The notes under the pieces are model-generated. The model was not told the origin of the DNA. It was given only the letters and a program-made list of their open reading frames with translations, and did not search any database. This document shows, piece by piece, positions 22,134-34,009 of a stretch of DNA of 64,000 nucleotides. Source of the stretch: Isoperla grammatica (taxonomy: Eukaryota; Arthropoda; Insecta; Plecoptera; Perlodidae). A program made the translations under genes and the position numbers. Every line of letters begins with the position of its first letter. Position 1 is the stretch's first letter. The DNA is taken from the NCBI GenBank assembly GCA_945910005.1, contig OX246741.1, positions 41,155,180 to 41,219,179 of the forward strand, written 5' to 3'.

Positions 22134-22792
22134 GGCGGCTTTACACAAAAATATAGGGCGGAACGCAGAGTCGAGTAAAGTATGTGGGTTGTTTATGGTT
22201 GCTATGGAGTTTGTTCTTCTTATGGAAAATATCATGTAATAAACAATTCCATAGCAACAAATCCTTTACTTAACTTTGCATGCATACGCGCGACTTTGCA
22301 TAACGCGTAGTACATAAGAGGTCCCGGTACACAAAGAAACGTAAGCTCAGAGAGTGGGCCAGACATGGCACTCGTTGAAGTTCTTTGAACTGTGCGGCTT
22401 GTAGGCCTACTCTACTACATATTATTTGTTCTGGCGGGAATTATTCATTATTACATTCATTATCCATTATTCATTATTATTATTCATTATATTGTTATTA
22501 TTCCATAACCTACCAAACTTTTCCCGCCAAATGTCATTATTATTCTGTGATGTACATGGCTGGCTGTAGAAGTCATAACATTTTAAAGTAGATCTTCTCT
22601 GACTCAATTTTTAATGCGTTGTTTTAAGGTTTGGTCGTAAAGTTGAACATACTCAACTTTCTTACTTATAGTAAATCATGCGATAAAATTATGTCTTAAA
22701 ACCAGTGCATTTGTGTGAACGCCAGTACGTGTTTCCTATGATCCAACATTACGACTGACGTCTTACGTGTTATGTTTTTGTGTGAGGCCGCC
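22134..22792 (-). mobile_element. MITE of the 54-kb family, with a nested insertion
   Basis: In reverse orientation this matches 54243-54742 over most of its length, including TATGTTTTTGTGTGA at one end, CATAGGAAACACGTACTGGC, and CACTCGTTGAAGTTCTTTG near the other. GGCGG/CCGCC termini close it. The interior has an AT-rich trinucleotide run at the same place as the 54-kb copy. It is longer because the small MITE 22159-22280 sits inside. Confidence 0.65.
22159..22280 (+). mobile_element. small palindromic MITE, copy 3, nested
   Basis: Same sequence as 3127-3244 in the opposite orientation: GCAGAGTCGAG, GGTTGCTATGGAGTTTGTTC, CTTATGGAAAATA, ACAAATCCT, TTACTTAACTT. It is absent from the 54-kb copy of the host MITE. 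Confidence 0.6.
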
Positions 22793-22830
22793 ATTACCTA
22801 TGTTGAAAAAGTAGATTTAAAGCATCGTGA

Positions 22831-23069
22831 AGAAGTATGCGCGGTGAAGTATGCGCGGATAAGTATGCGCGAAGAAGTATGCGCGGAGAAGTATGCGCGA
22901 AGAAGTATGCGCGAAGAAGTATGCGCGGAGAAGTATGCGCGAAGAAGTATGCGCGGAGAAGTATGCGCGGAGAAGTATGCGCGAAGAAGTATGCGCGAAG
23001 AAGTATGCGCGGGTAAGTATGCGCGGGTAAGTATGTGCGGAGAAGTATGCGCGAAGAAGTCTGCACGGT
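22831..23069 (+). repeat. 14-bp minisatellite, about 17 units
   Basis: The unit GAAGTATGCGCGGA varies mainly at its last two or three bases (GGA, GAA, GGT). Because 14 is not a multiple of 3, plus and minus frames stay open (22772-23071 and 22794-23123). These ORFs encode a 14-residue repeat and are not taken as genes. Confidence 0.95.
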
Positions 23070-23074
23070 AAATG

Positions 23075-26060
23075 TTTTTGTTCTGCTCAAATACTCGTCT
23101 ATGTTCGTCAGCTCCAATCCCACTTGAGTAATTAATTAACCGTCAAGAAGCAAATCCGTTGAACCAGTTACATGTTTGTGCGATATACGTCCAGCTATTT
23201 CAAAAAAACTCTCGTTTGACAATTTCACCAACAACAAATACACGGAGTGAATTACAGTGTGACATGAATGGGGACCTCACACGCTGTGTTTGTTTTAATT
23301 ATAAGTAATAAGCCGCTTTAATCTTGTAGTAGCATCATGTATTATGTATGGGCCACGTAGATTACCCGACATGCAATGTGCAGTCGAGGACACGACATCC
23401 GAGAGAGGCTCGCCTGCTTCCATTGTATACTTATATATTCATACTATTCCTGTCAATCCTTTACTTTACATGTTTTTAAAACTTTTTCCAAAAACTTTTC
23501 AACCCACTTTTTTGCTGGCGGAAAATATTTCGAAATCTTTATTGAATTATGAGAATGGTTTCGATATCAATAAATACAGAAAATAATGACCATTTTGTTT
23601 TCTAATTACCTTACACTGCAAGTACCACTTCAAGAATGAAATACAGTTGCAGAAAATTCTCATTCGAACATAAAATCTTGCATCTAAGTGCCTACATAAC
23701 AATGAGTATACCTCAACATTTATTTTATTAATTTTAAAAACATAATTCAACAATTAATTTCTCTATTAAAATTGGATGACGAATCTATAGATGCAACGAA
23801 ACTCTTAGGAAGAAGACCGTCCCTGAATACTTAATGCATCTAAATCACACACAGGTATAATTTAGTTACTAGGTTTGAGGTGTGGGCGTGGCTACACAAT
23901 TAACAGCACGCCAGTCAACACAACAGATTAATACTCTACAGTGTTGTTTTGGAAAGTGTTCAAACATGTTCATTAGCAGACACTGTTGTAATTACCGCCT
24001 ACGTCACAGACCCGGGTTTATCTCTAGCCAGAGTACGACGGAAACTATTTGGTCTGTCACGCTTACACACCTTATTGTGAAATAGTTTGAAAGCCAGAAG
24101 TAGAAAACTATTCCTTCCTCCAGCGTAGATGGAAATATAACATTATAGGACGTCCATAATATTATACAAGCAATTACACCTTTCTATTCAGTTTGTGGTG
24201 TTTAACGATGATTTTAACGACAGAAAGTAGGCCTAGACACAAACCACATTACATTAATGTACATCTGGTATAAGTTGCCTGAGAAGCCACTAACATACGG
24301 TTACGTATTCAGGTATACACCATTCAAAGTGTCACCAACTGAAAATAAAATCAATTGCTTATATTGTTTAGCTTTATAACTATACCAGCTTATGTATCTC
24401 TGGGCTCGGAACAAAATGTGGTATTGAGTGAAGGTGTAATATTTAATGTACACGGGCACCCTCGAGTGCTGTCATACCGTTTTGGCTAAAATAATTGATG
24501 TCTCGCTTATTTACCAGGGCATCTCAGAAATAAATGTGTTCGACACAAGTAGAACAAAAAGAGTGAGAATTGAAAGCAGTTTATTCGTATTCTAAAAATT
24601 ACATTATCAAAATTTGGGAATGATGATTGCAAAATAGTTTGTGTTTTGTTTTGATACAATTATACAATTTCAATAATGTCTCAAATTGTCTAACTTGTTC
24701 CAAACGTAATATCTATACCAATAAACTCTATGGTAATACATTTTCAATACTTTTTTTAGAATACCTATTCCCTATTCCCGCCTATTCCTTCTATTCCCGA
24801 CTCATCCAAAATGCTGATATTGAATCTCATTTCATATACGGACCCGTCGAACAGTCTACAGTAACTTATTGCAAAGTATTATGAATACTGTTCAGAGCGA
24901 CCATAGATCCTTGACATTGAAGAATGCAAACTCATGATCAAGGTCAACAAGCCAGCTGTGTTATTGATCAGCCATTAAACTGCACTCATTCATCTAAACT
25001 TGAAGAAATGACTTTCAGTGGTGACAATGTGAAATATAATTTCATTGTTTAGTTACACACAAAGCAATTTACATGTTTAAGATTTATGTGTGTATCTATT
25101 AATTTTACGAGGCAACTAACAAATGATAACTGTGTGCTTCGTTCATCGCATAATGATTATATTGGGTCATCCAGTAGACTACAACAAAGATGACATGAGT
25201 TGTTCGTGTGTGTTGCAACTTGCAACCCGTCACCAATATGCCAGCATACAGGAAGGAGCAAACCAGTGTTTCTGATGAAAGTGCTGCGGTAATTACATGG
25301 GCGTTGTAAGCTATGCAAATTATTTTTACAAGTTATGAAATTCAACTTTTTCCAAGGTTACTGAGGACAAACATCTTATAAAAACACATTTTTTCTTCTC
25401 TCGAATGAAAGTAAAAGCTGGACGGTTAATTTAATTACAACGTTGAGCATTTTGTAAATTTTGTCACGGAAATGAGCCGTTTCCTTGATTCACGGCGACA
25501 GCAAAGAGAATTACTCCTAAAGATGAAACACTTTCTCATAAACAAGATTGTTAAACAAGGAAATTATAAATCAATATACGGCCCCATACCATTCATAATT
25601 TTGACAGGTAAATATATTAGACTTAGGCCTACTGACTGACCAACCTTTTCCCATTGCTATTATGTAATGTATTGCATTTTTTAGCTTGATTGATTTTTGA
25701 CTAAAAAACATAGAACTGTTGGTCGTAAGTGAAAGACATTTCACTAAGAATATGAATAGGTTATAGCGAACTTTAGAGCTCGTTATCATTCCACTAAATT
25801 TATTGTAGTAAATGAAATAAACCGACTGTGAAAGAAAACTAATCCTCTAAATTATTTTTGTACATTCGTAAGAAATAACAAACAACACATTGATTCCTTG
25901 TATCTATTTTACGGAAAACAGCTTTTATTCAAACGTTCGGCTTTTCTTGCTATAGGGTACCATACGTGAGAACCGACCATCCAGAACCTATCTAGGGGTC
26001 ACGAAAGCAACCCAGTCAGTAACTACTACAACAATGGTCGCAAACAAATATAACAATCAA
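23075..26060. other. non-coding stretch, nothing recognised
   Basis: AT-rich DNA with scattered frames of 60-85 codons, none with a recognisable domain. No repeat structure beyond short homopolymers was noticed. Confidence 0.4.
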
Positions 26061-26064
26061 GCGT

Positions 26065-26115
<51 letters not shown>
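26065..26115 (+). repeat. (CAGA)n microsatellite
   Basis: About 12 perfect ACAG tetranucleotides, followed by a short GA run. Confidence 0.95.
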
Positions 26116-26117
<2 letters not shown>

Positions 26118-26325
26118 GAGAGATTAGTGTTTGTTTTGTCGGCTCTATAACAAAAGGCCAACACATGTCTTTGTGTCGTTGTTTCTAAGGTGGTTGCGGC
26201 GTTATAGAACGAGATGCAACGCTACATTATTACATGTCTGTCTTGTGCATGTGTAGGTATTGTGCTGGCCGGGAAACGCCTGATCATTAGGTAGGCACAC
26301 AATACTAAGTACAGGTATACAGGGC

Positions 26326-26465
26326 CTTGATTCTCTATGGTCAACGATAAGGTGATCACCAGTTTTGGTCGTTATGAGAAGGCTGTGACCCAATCACAGC
26401 CATCCATTCGCCTTCCGTAACGACAAAAACCGGTGAGAAATTTACCACAGATTTAGAGAATCAAG
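26326..26465. mobile_element. foldback MITE, 140 bp
   Basis: The outer arms CTTGATTCTCT and AGAGAATCAAG are exact complements. The inner arms CACCAGTTTTGGTCGTTA and TAACGACAAAAACCGGTG pair with few mismatches, and GGCTGTGA/TCACAGCC sits at the centre. No target-site duplication is clear. Confidence 0.6.
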
Positions 26466-26469
26466 CTCC

Positions 26470-29400
26470 AGGTCTACGCTCGCAAAGCCGTTTTGCCTTT
26501 AGTCCGATGACGAACTGGAATATCATACAAAGATTTGTATTAACGGAGCTTTTCGTATACCGTTCAAACAAAAGTAAAAAAGTAATCAAAAAGAGCATTC
26601 ACAGGCCGGTTGCACCAACTTTTCAAACTCTGATAAGCCGGTAATCGGAGATTAGCGAAGTTGGTGAATTGGGACTCGTAACACGTAGTGCAAACATTGT
26701 TGTGACCAAGGGACGACTGCAACATTTTACTAAACATCATTTATAAAGGTCTTTTCTTGTACTGAGGCTACCAACGTGAGTTAGATAAATCCACCAGCAA
26801 TGTGTTTGTAACATTTAAAAAATGTAATTAACATATTGAAAATAAATAATAATAATAATAATAATAATAATCCCTTCATGAGTTTCCCCCACACGCTCAC
26901 AATACTCTAGTGACCTAGACTGTCTCCACCACTGTTCCGTCACGTCCTGGGCGAGGTGGTCTGACCCCCCACTGAACCTCTCGATGACCCGGGTTCATAT
27001 GACGTAACGCAAGACGAAGGACAATGCAAGACAGCAAAACCTCCGAGTGCAATAATTGCGTGCCGAACATTTTCGCAGACTACGTCACCGCTTGACTATG
27101 TAATTTGATTCTACCGCTCTAGACTGCGGGATACCGCCGCGGCACGGAAGATAGTCAGAGAAGAGATCTCTTCGTTGATAGTCACTTGATTGAAAAGATA
27201 TTTTTGACCTTCCTCACCTGTTCTCGTACCCGCATCGCATACAAGATCGGGGTTAACTTCTGGATGTTCACCGTTACACGTTGATGGTCTACATTCATAG
27301 AACCCGACATCTCGTTTCATAATCTCAACCCAGCATCTTAAATGTTTTTTTGTAATAGTATACAATTTGGAGGGAAAACAGTGAAATAAAAGAGACTTGG
27401 GAGACGATTGCGAAAACTGAACGCAAAATGAAATTGGCAATTTAGAAAATTGGTTCCAAATATCCATAGCGGCTCAAAAATGTATGTAATTATTAAAACG
27501 AGCAGTTTGCAAACAATAATTTTGGTAATGTTCTTGTTCCGAGATGGCCGGCTTGATATTGCTGTAAACGGTGATGAAATGCTCTGCTACGACGTAAACG
27601 AGGGCAACAATAGGAGGGGAATACCCTGACTGAAGGAAAAGCATTCTTCACTTCGTTGGCTAAACGCGGTTCACTATTGATTGATTTCCTCCATTATTAC
27701 AAGACTTCCGATTTGTGTGCAAATTAAAATTAATATCATGTTGCTGAACTGACGAGGATATTCATGTTGTTGGTATAGGCAAATACCACATTATTGTAAG
27801 TATTCTTTTTGTATTTTATTGGTTTAGCATAGCAAAAGTGCATTATCATTTTATGAACTAGTATATATGTATGAGCAAACAATGCCGCAACTTTTACACT
27901 TACAGTATTCCCACTTCTCATTAATTAGAGCGTATTCAGTGGCAACCATGTGTGACAAACCATCAACAAATAGTACATTTTGCTATAGATGAATGTCTCG
28001 TGTCATAATCAAGCCTTATAATTTGTATCTGGCATGTATTATGTAAATATGAACCTCGCATCTTATAATTTTTATCAGACATGTAACATAGAACACATTG
28101 AAAACGTAATTATTTTTTACGTTGAATGATGTAATTTAGATACAATGATCACCCGGTGTCGACAGCAGATACATGCATAAATAAGAGAACATGAGAACAT
28201 TTGACTTACCAAATTAAATTACTTAATAACAAAAGTCAAAACAATACAAATGTCTATATTGTAAATCATCGTTTGTAAGTTGTAAAACCGCGGATATAAA
28301 TAATACTGCAGTGATCACATTTGAGACAACCGAGATAAACACTTATATAATTATAATTATAAAATAATCAACTTCCGCCAACAAGAGTGCAACCAAAGAT
28401 TGCTTTGTTTCGGAGTCTCCCAGGATCTTCGCACGAAACTCAGGAATGTCTCAGTTCTCAAGGACGTGGTTATTAGTTTTAGCCTTGTCTTGCAGTCGGG
28501 GAGCAATGGTGCACTTTGTGTGCCTATCCGTGCATCACATCATCGTCGTCTGCAGTCGTGGAGTCAGTCTTAAGGTGAAGGTATCTAGGTAACGTAACTT
28601 TTTTAAATTAAGTTTTTTTGATAAAGGTTGATAAATATTGATACTTTGTCTGCAAAAAGTGGTTTAAAAAAAATTACACTTTTATTTTTTACGTGTACCG
28701 TTAGCTTCAAAAGTCTTTACGTTCATGTACTAACACCTCTAAACCATATTTGTCAAGTACACGAAAATGTAGTATGCTATAGGTTGCTATCTTAGAAATG
28801 ATAGTATACAATTTTAAAACACAATTATGTGACCAGTTTTTTTTAATGAATTTTTTCTTGTCCCGGTAAAAAGGCACTTGAGTATATGCTGTTTTTACTA
28901 TTCCATAACTTAATTATGAAAAGAGTCACTTACAAGAAATAAAGTGCTTATCATGCGCTCGACCCTTATCTTCCCAAAATGCTTGCAGTCTCAAGCCTAC
29001 GTAAACAACTTTTCGAGTGTTGGTGAATTACGTACACGGATGTAAAGCGCATCAGTTTGCTCGTGTCGCAGTCCAGCCGTAACTACTTTACGGGTCTAGA
29101 CAGGTAATTTGCGCAAAGAAATTGTCTCCTTGTGTCCTAGCACCGCTCAACAGTAGTTGAGAACGCAAATGTACAGATGCAATCCAAGTATTGGAGGGAA
29201 ACATGACACCAAGTAAGCGGAGCGGCGCCTCGCCTGGCGTAACCTTGCTCTAACAAGAGCCTGCACTCGACTAAAATCAGAACGAAGCGCGTGGAGGTCG
29301 GTCGGAGTTGTGGTAGTGGGGGACCCTCCTTACCCCTCCTTAGGGGAGGAGGGGTACACTTCAGACGTCACACATACACATTTACAAGTAGTTCCTAGCA

Positions 29401-32400
29401 AAAGTGTTTTTTTCAGGGGGGGTAGATTCACCTTAAGTCATGTCATGTCATGCACGGGATGCACCTCGGCGTTTCAACGGGGCAATATAGATTCAATCAC
29501 GTTCTCATATTTCATAGATGCTGTAGTCATCGTGTTTAGTAATAAGTCTTCTTCTTCTTAAAGAATTTATAGCGCATTTAAAATGATTAAAAATTATGAT
29601 CAAGCCCATAAATTACATGCACTTTAAAGTATTTCAGGTGGTTTTCTCATCCGTCGTCAGGACAGTCGGCATCAGCCTGAGGATGAATGATGAAGTCATC
29701 CAAAATATTGCTGTGAGAATGAAGTGGCCTTGGGCATACATTTTTAAATCATTGTAAAATAGTGACCCGTACCAATGAGGCTATCATATCATGATTATAG
29801 TTTTATGTATTATATAGTTATATGGTTATAATCTGAAAATAAGACATTAAGAAAATAAAGGGTATGCCAAGATATCATTCGTGTGCCTAAAAAGAACAGA
29901 GCAAAGAGTGTTTATGCAATTAGCAAACCGAAATAATGTTACACTTACGATACTCCAATAATGTGAACATTGTACACGTAGTGTCAACAGCCGGTTCGGC
30001 TAAACGTCAACCACTAAAAAGTAAAAATGTGTATTGACTATTGATGGTTTGGAATTGCCAAATTACGGCTTTATTTGATATTGGTTATATTATATTCTAC
30101 GGATTAATACTTAAAAACACGTCTTCACATACCATTTTGTCTCTGTGAAAAGTAAAAAAGAACAAAGAGACAAAAAAACAACAATTTAACTGGTTTTCGG
30201 TAGCGACGCAATGTTGATGAAGTCACTTTATAAACTTTATATGAACATGTTCCGCAGGGATCTCTATATTAACATTTCTATTGTGGTTATTTGCTACAGT
30301 GAATACTGCAGTACTTTTCCCCAACATATTTTCTGAATTAAATATTAATGAAAAGGTGAAAATATAAATTACATTTGTTCCATGTTTAAGTCTCCAAAGA
30401 AGAAAGTGATAATGTGATACATTATATACTGGACGAGTAAAACTATCATTCATAAACAATTTCTTCCACATGAAACAGTTCACGCTTGAGAAAATGTGCA
30501 GCTGTAGCAAAGCGGTAATCAAAGGAGAAAATATGGTTGCCATTTAATGTATTCTTCAATACCACGACATCAAAACTGAAAAACAAATAAACGCAAATTA
30601 AATATCTATATTTTGTCGACACCGATTTCTTAAATCTAGGATACTTTTAGCCTTTGGGAATACATACTGGGAAGAATACGCCTTGCCACGAAACAAGTTA
30701 TATTCTATTACATAGATTAAGATGAATTATAAAGGTTTTGCCCTCATTAAATCAATGCCCTAAATTTGAAATTGAAAGCCCAGCGATCATGCCAGGGCAT
30801 AGAGCTTGTCTAGACTATGTATACCGATAACACTATGGACTACTTCCCGGATGATGGTCGCAATCCTCAGTCTTCTCAGTACAGATTATGAATTCATCTC
30901 CTAGGTAGACTACACGTAGTCAATATCGTAATGCATTAGCCTAAATGACGGCCACCTGTTACCGTTAACACGTAAGTGCAACCACATCGTTTCAAATAAC
31001 GGTTCAAAAAATGTAAACAAAAAACTATTACCGCAGAAAGTAAATTATTGCCACCCTGTTTGCAAAGCGGTGAAGAAATATCCTCTCAATCATAAACTGG
31101 ATGTAAATGTTAACAGCTTCGTCGTTCATGCGATTACATCCGTTTAGCAACACAATTTATCTCTGGAATTGAAGTGTTTGACGCGGCTTCATTACAGCGA
31201 CGAGGTGTCCGAAGGTTGTGCGATGCGAAGGGAAAGCTGCGCGTTGTGGTTGATGATAGGGGAGGGCCCGTAGAATAAATCACTTCACTGAGAGTTTCGC
31301 CTGAGATAATATTATAGCAGAGTCCTATAATGGACGTGTCCGCAATGTTGCGGTTGTGAGTCTACTCCCTAAATTTGCAATGTTTCTGCGTTTAGTGTTT
31401 GTCATGCTCACGTCAAAATATGCGTCTGTACATGGGCGTCCGGAGGAGGGGCAAGGGCGTCACTTGCACCCCCTGGAAAATGAAATCTTCATCTATAGTA
31501 TCACGTTCATATATAATGTGATGTTTGATTAGTCAAATCGCTTCATGTGTAGTGTCCCTGTAATGTATGCCAGTGTGTCTACAATAATTTCAATATTATC
31601 TTATAGACCTACATTTAAGACCAGCACAATGCTAAGAAATTTTTACGGACATACGCACAAGGACCACAAGAGAGGTATTGTCTCCCCCCCCCCCCATCAC
31701 ACCCTGATAGAAACTGAAACCACTCATATAGTAGTTTACCCTCATTCTCACATCAAAAATATATATTTTAACGTTTTATAAGGACCAGGAATACCCCCCC
31801 CCCCCTGATCTCCATGCTACACTCCCAGGGTGGAATGTACAACGTATTCACCAGTGTATCCGCAGCCATGTCGGACAGTGAAAGACATTCCTCGAGTTTT
31901 CGTTGGGACCTTTACGGACATTTACAAAGTCCTTCAATTTCAACCGAACCTCTACGCGACGACGGCGATTTGTTCTGCGACCTCGATTAGTCGCCGAATG
32001 TTCGATAGTCGAATCGAGTCTCGTGTTATATAAACAAGTTCGTGCGGCGAAGTCACGATATTAAATCCATTACGAATCATCCTTCAGCCATCTCGGTCGG
32101 GATTACTTACTGACAGAATGGCTGGGGATTCTGCTACGTCATTCTGTCTCCATTAGGGAAATAAATATGTCTACATTCTACAATATTGTCTGTAACCAAG
32201 ATATATGAGCGACATTTTCTTTCTGAGTAACATCTCTATAACATGTGTCTAAGCAAACAGGATCACTAGGTTACAACCATAAACTATTTCTCCAAATATG
32301 CCAGAAATACAGTTTTCCTAAAGATCAAATCGAAGTATCATTGTATAGACCTATCGAATGCGACCAAGTGGTAAAACATCACACATAAATGGACATCAAA

Positions 32401-32990
32401 CATCATCCACCTATAATGTCATACAATATTTGTATATATTAGACAATTACAATTACGGAATCCATACAATTTTTCTGTTTATAAAGTTGACCTTCTGTTG
32501 AATGCAAACCAAGGCTCATCCTTAGTATTGAGCTCACATGCTATACGTGGACTAAGCAAGCTGCCGGCCTTAGGCTCGGATGATGGTCTACTCCCACTAA
32601 AATATTAGTATCAACACAAAACTTTCACGTGTGCAATACAAATACAATGCAAATCACTGTCAAGCACGTTGCAATTGATGTACAAACGCATTGAGTAAAT
32701 AAGGGAATATTGGCTTATTTTTTTATTTTTATTACGCAACAGACCACATACACGGGAGTAACGCGGGACTAGGTCATGCAACACGTTTTTGCAAAACAAA
32801 AAGTGATTGCGCTTGAGTTTTTGCGCTTCCAACGCAATTCGTTCCGTAGGTCCGTACGGCGACCACAGATCCTCTACTTTCGTAACAAATCCTCTAGACA
32901 TTTAGTTCCTTCCAAGAAGGTCTACGACTCTACGTCATGTCTTCACGTCCACAAGTAATCGAACAGAAGAAGCGATATATGCAACACGAT
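26470..32990. other. long non-coding stretch
   Basis: No gene recognised over 6.5 kb. It holds an (AAT)n run at about 26846-26871, a possible MITE end GGCCGGTTGCACCAACTT at 26603, 12-C runs at 31684-31695 and 31794-31805, and a GGGCGTCCGGAGGAGGGGC segment near 31435 that resembles G-rich element ends. The 118-codon minus frame at 27111-27467 and the 106-codon one at 30223-30543 were inspected and not recognised. Confidence 0.4.
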
Positions 32991-33015
32991 GCGTGATGAT
33001 TGGATTGAAAGCGTC

Positions 33016-33039
33016 CTCTCTCTCTCTCTCTCTCTCTCT
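33016..33039 (+). repeat. (TC)n microsatellite
   Basis: Twelve CT dinucleotides. They lie in the leader of a 207-codon frame that is mostly minisatellite. Confidence 0.95.
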
Positions 33040-33214
33040 TAATTTACATGCTGCAGATTCGTTCCGGCCGTGGATGGGCCGACTCACACCCAATCACCAA
33101 CACATTGTCTGCAAGGCGCAGCAAAAACATCCGCGCAGCAGCCAGAGAGCAACGGTACCCCGGGCCCGAGTGGCAGAGTACAAGACGTATATCCTGGGGC
33201 AGACAGACACTGCA

Positions 33215-33430
33215 CTTGGATATACCAAAGCATTTGGGTACACTAAAGCACTTGGCTACACCAAAGCACTTGGCTACACCAATGCATTCGGGTACACCAA
33301 AGCACTTGGATACAGCAATGCACTTGAATATACCAAAGCACTTGGATACAGCAATGCACTTGGCTACACCAAAGCACTTGGATACGCCAGAACACTTGAG
33401 TACACCAAAGCACTTGGCTACACCAAACAA
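33215..33430 (+). repeat. 18-bp minisatellite, 12 units, within a dispersed repeat
   Basis: Unit consensus CTTGGMTACACCAAAGCA. Since 18 is a multiple of 3 the plus frame encodes a six-residue repeat (GYTKAL-like), which explains the 207-codon ORF at 32993-33616. The other open frames are shadows of the same repeat. The array runs directly into a unique block that recurs at 44 kb. Confidence 0.95.
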
Positions 33431-33650
33431 CTCAGATCCTCACCTGGACCTGAATCATGTAGATCACGGACGGTCATTTGGAATTGCCACATGATTATGG
33501 CCGGTCTTTTAAATTGCAACTACATATTGTATCCGCTTACTTGTTTTCACCGTGTTTCACTTGTTTCACCAATCAAAATAAAATCAAGTCAGCTGACACC
33601 CAAAATATTTAGTTAGAACTTATAAGACCGGGCATAGTAAACTCGATCCA
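33431..33650 (+). mobile_element. dispersed repeat body, copy 1
   Basis: AACTCAGATCCTCACC, AATCATGTAGA, CCGGTC, TTGCAACTACATATT, GTTTTCACCGTG, TCAGCTGACACCCAAAATA and TTTAGTTAGAACTTATAA appear in this order. The same order is found in complement at 44215-44432. Together with the minisatellite this gives a repeat of at least 400 bp. Confidence 0.65.
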
Positions 33651-33805
33651 GAGTTGACAAACACAGGTGTTTTAAACAACATTTAATTCTTTTGAATCGA
33701 GCTCGTTTTTCACTTTTTCGATGTGTTGTAGAATTATTAAGAAATTATTAGAAATCGTTAATTACATGCGGTTTTAATAACGCAAGTGGTATATTCTCTC
33801 ATGCT

Positions 33806-34005
33806 ATGTACTGTACTGTACTGTACTGTACTGTACTGTACTGTACTGTACTGTACTGTACTGTACTGTACTGTACTGTACTGTACTGTACTGTACTGTA
33901 CTGTACTGTACTGCACTGTACTGTACTGTACTGTACTGTACTGTACTGTACTGTACTGTACTGTACTGTACTGTACTGCACTGTACTGTACTGTACAGTA
34001 CTGTA
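33806..34005 (+). repeat. (CTGTA)n microsatellite, about 40 units
   Basis: A pentanucleotide array with two CTGCA variants. All six frames are open through it, giving several spurious ORFs that only repeat the pentanucleotide. Confidence 0.98.
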
Positions 34006-34009
34006 AAGA

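Noticed and set aside
27111..27467. 118-codon minus ORF with several Cys
   Set aside because: Plausible composition but no motif, no repeat copies and no splice or polyadenylation context that I can identify.
32993..33616. 207-codon plus ORF with GYTKAL repeats, considered as a repeat-bearing protein
   Set aside because: The frame is open because 18 is a multiple of 3. The flanking part is a dispersed repeat found inverted at 44 kb, and the minus frame is open too.
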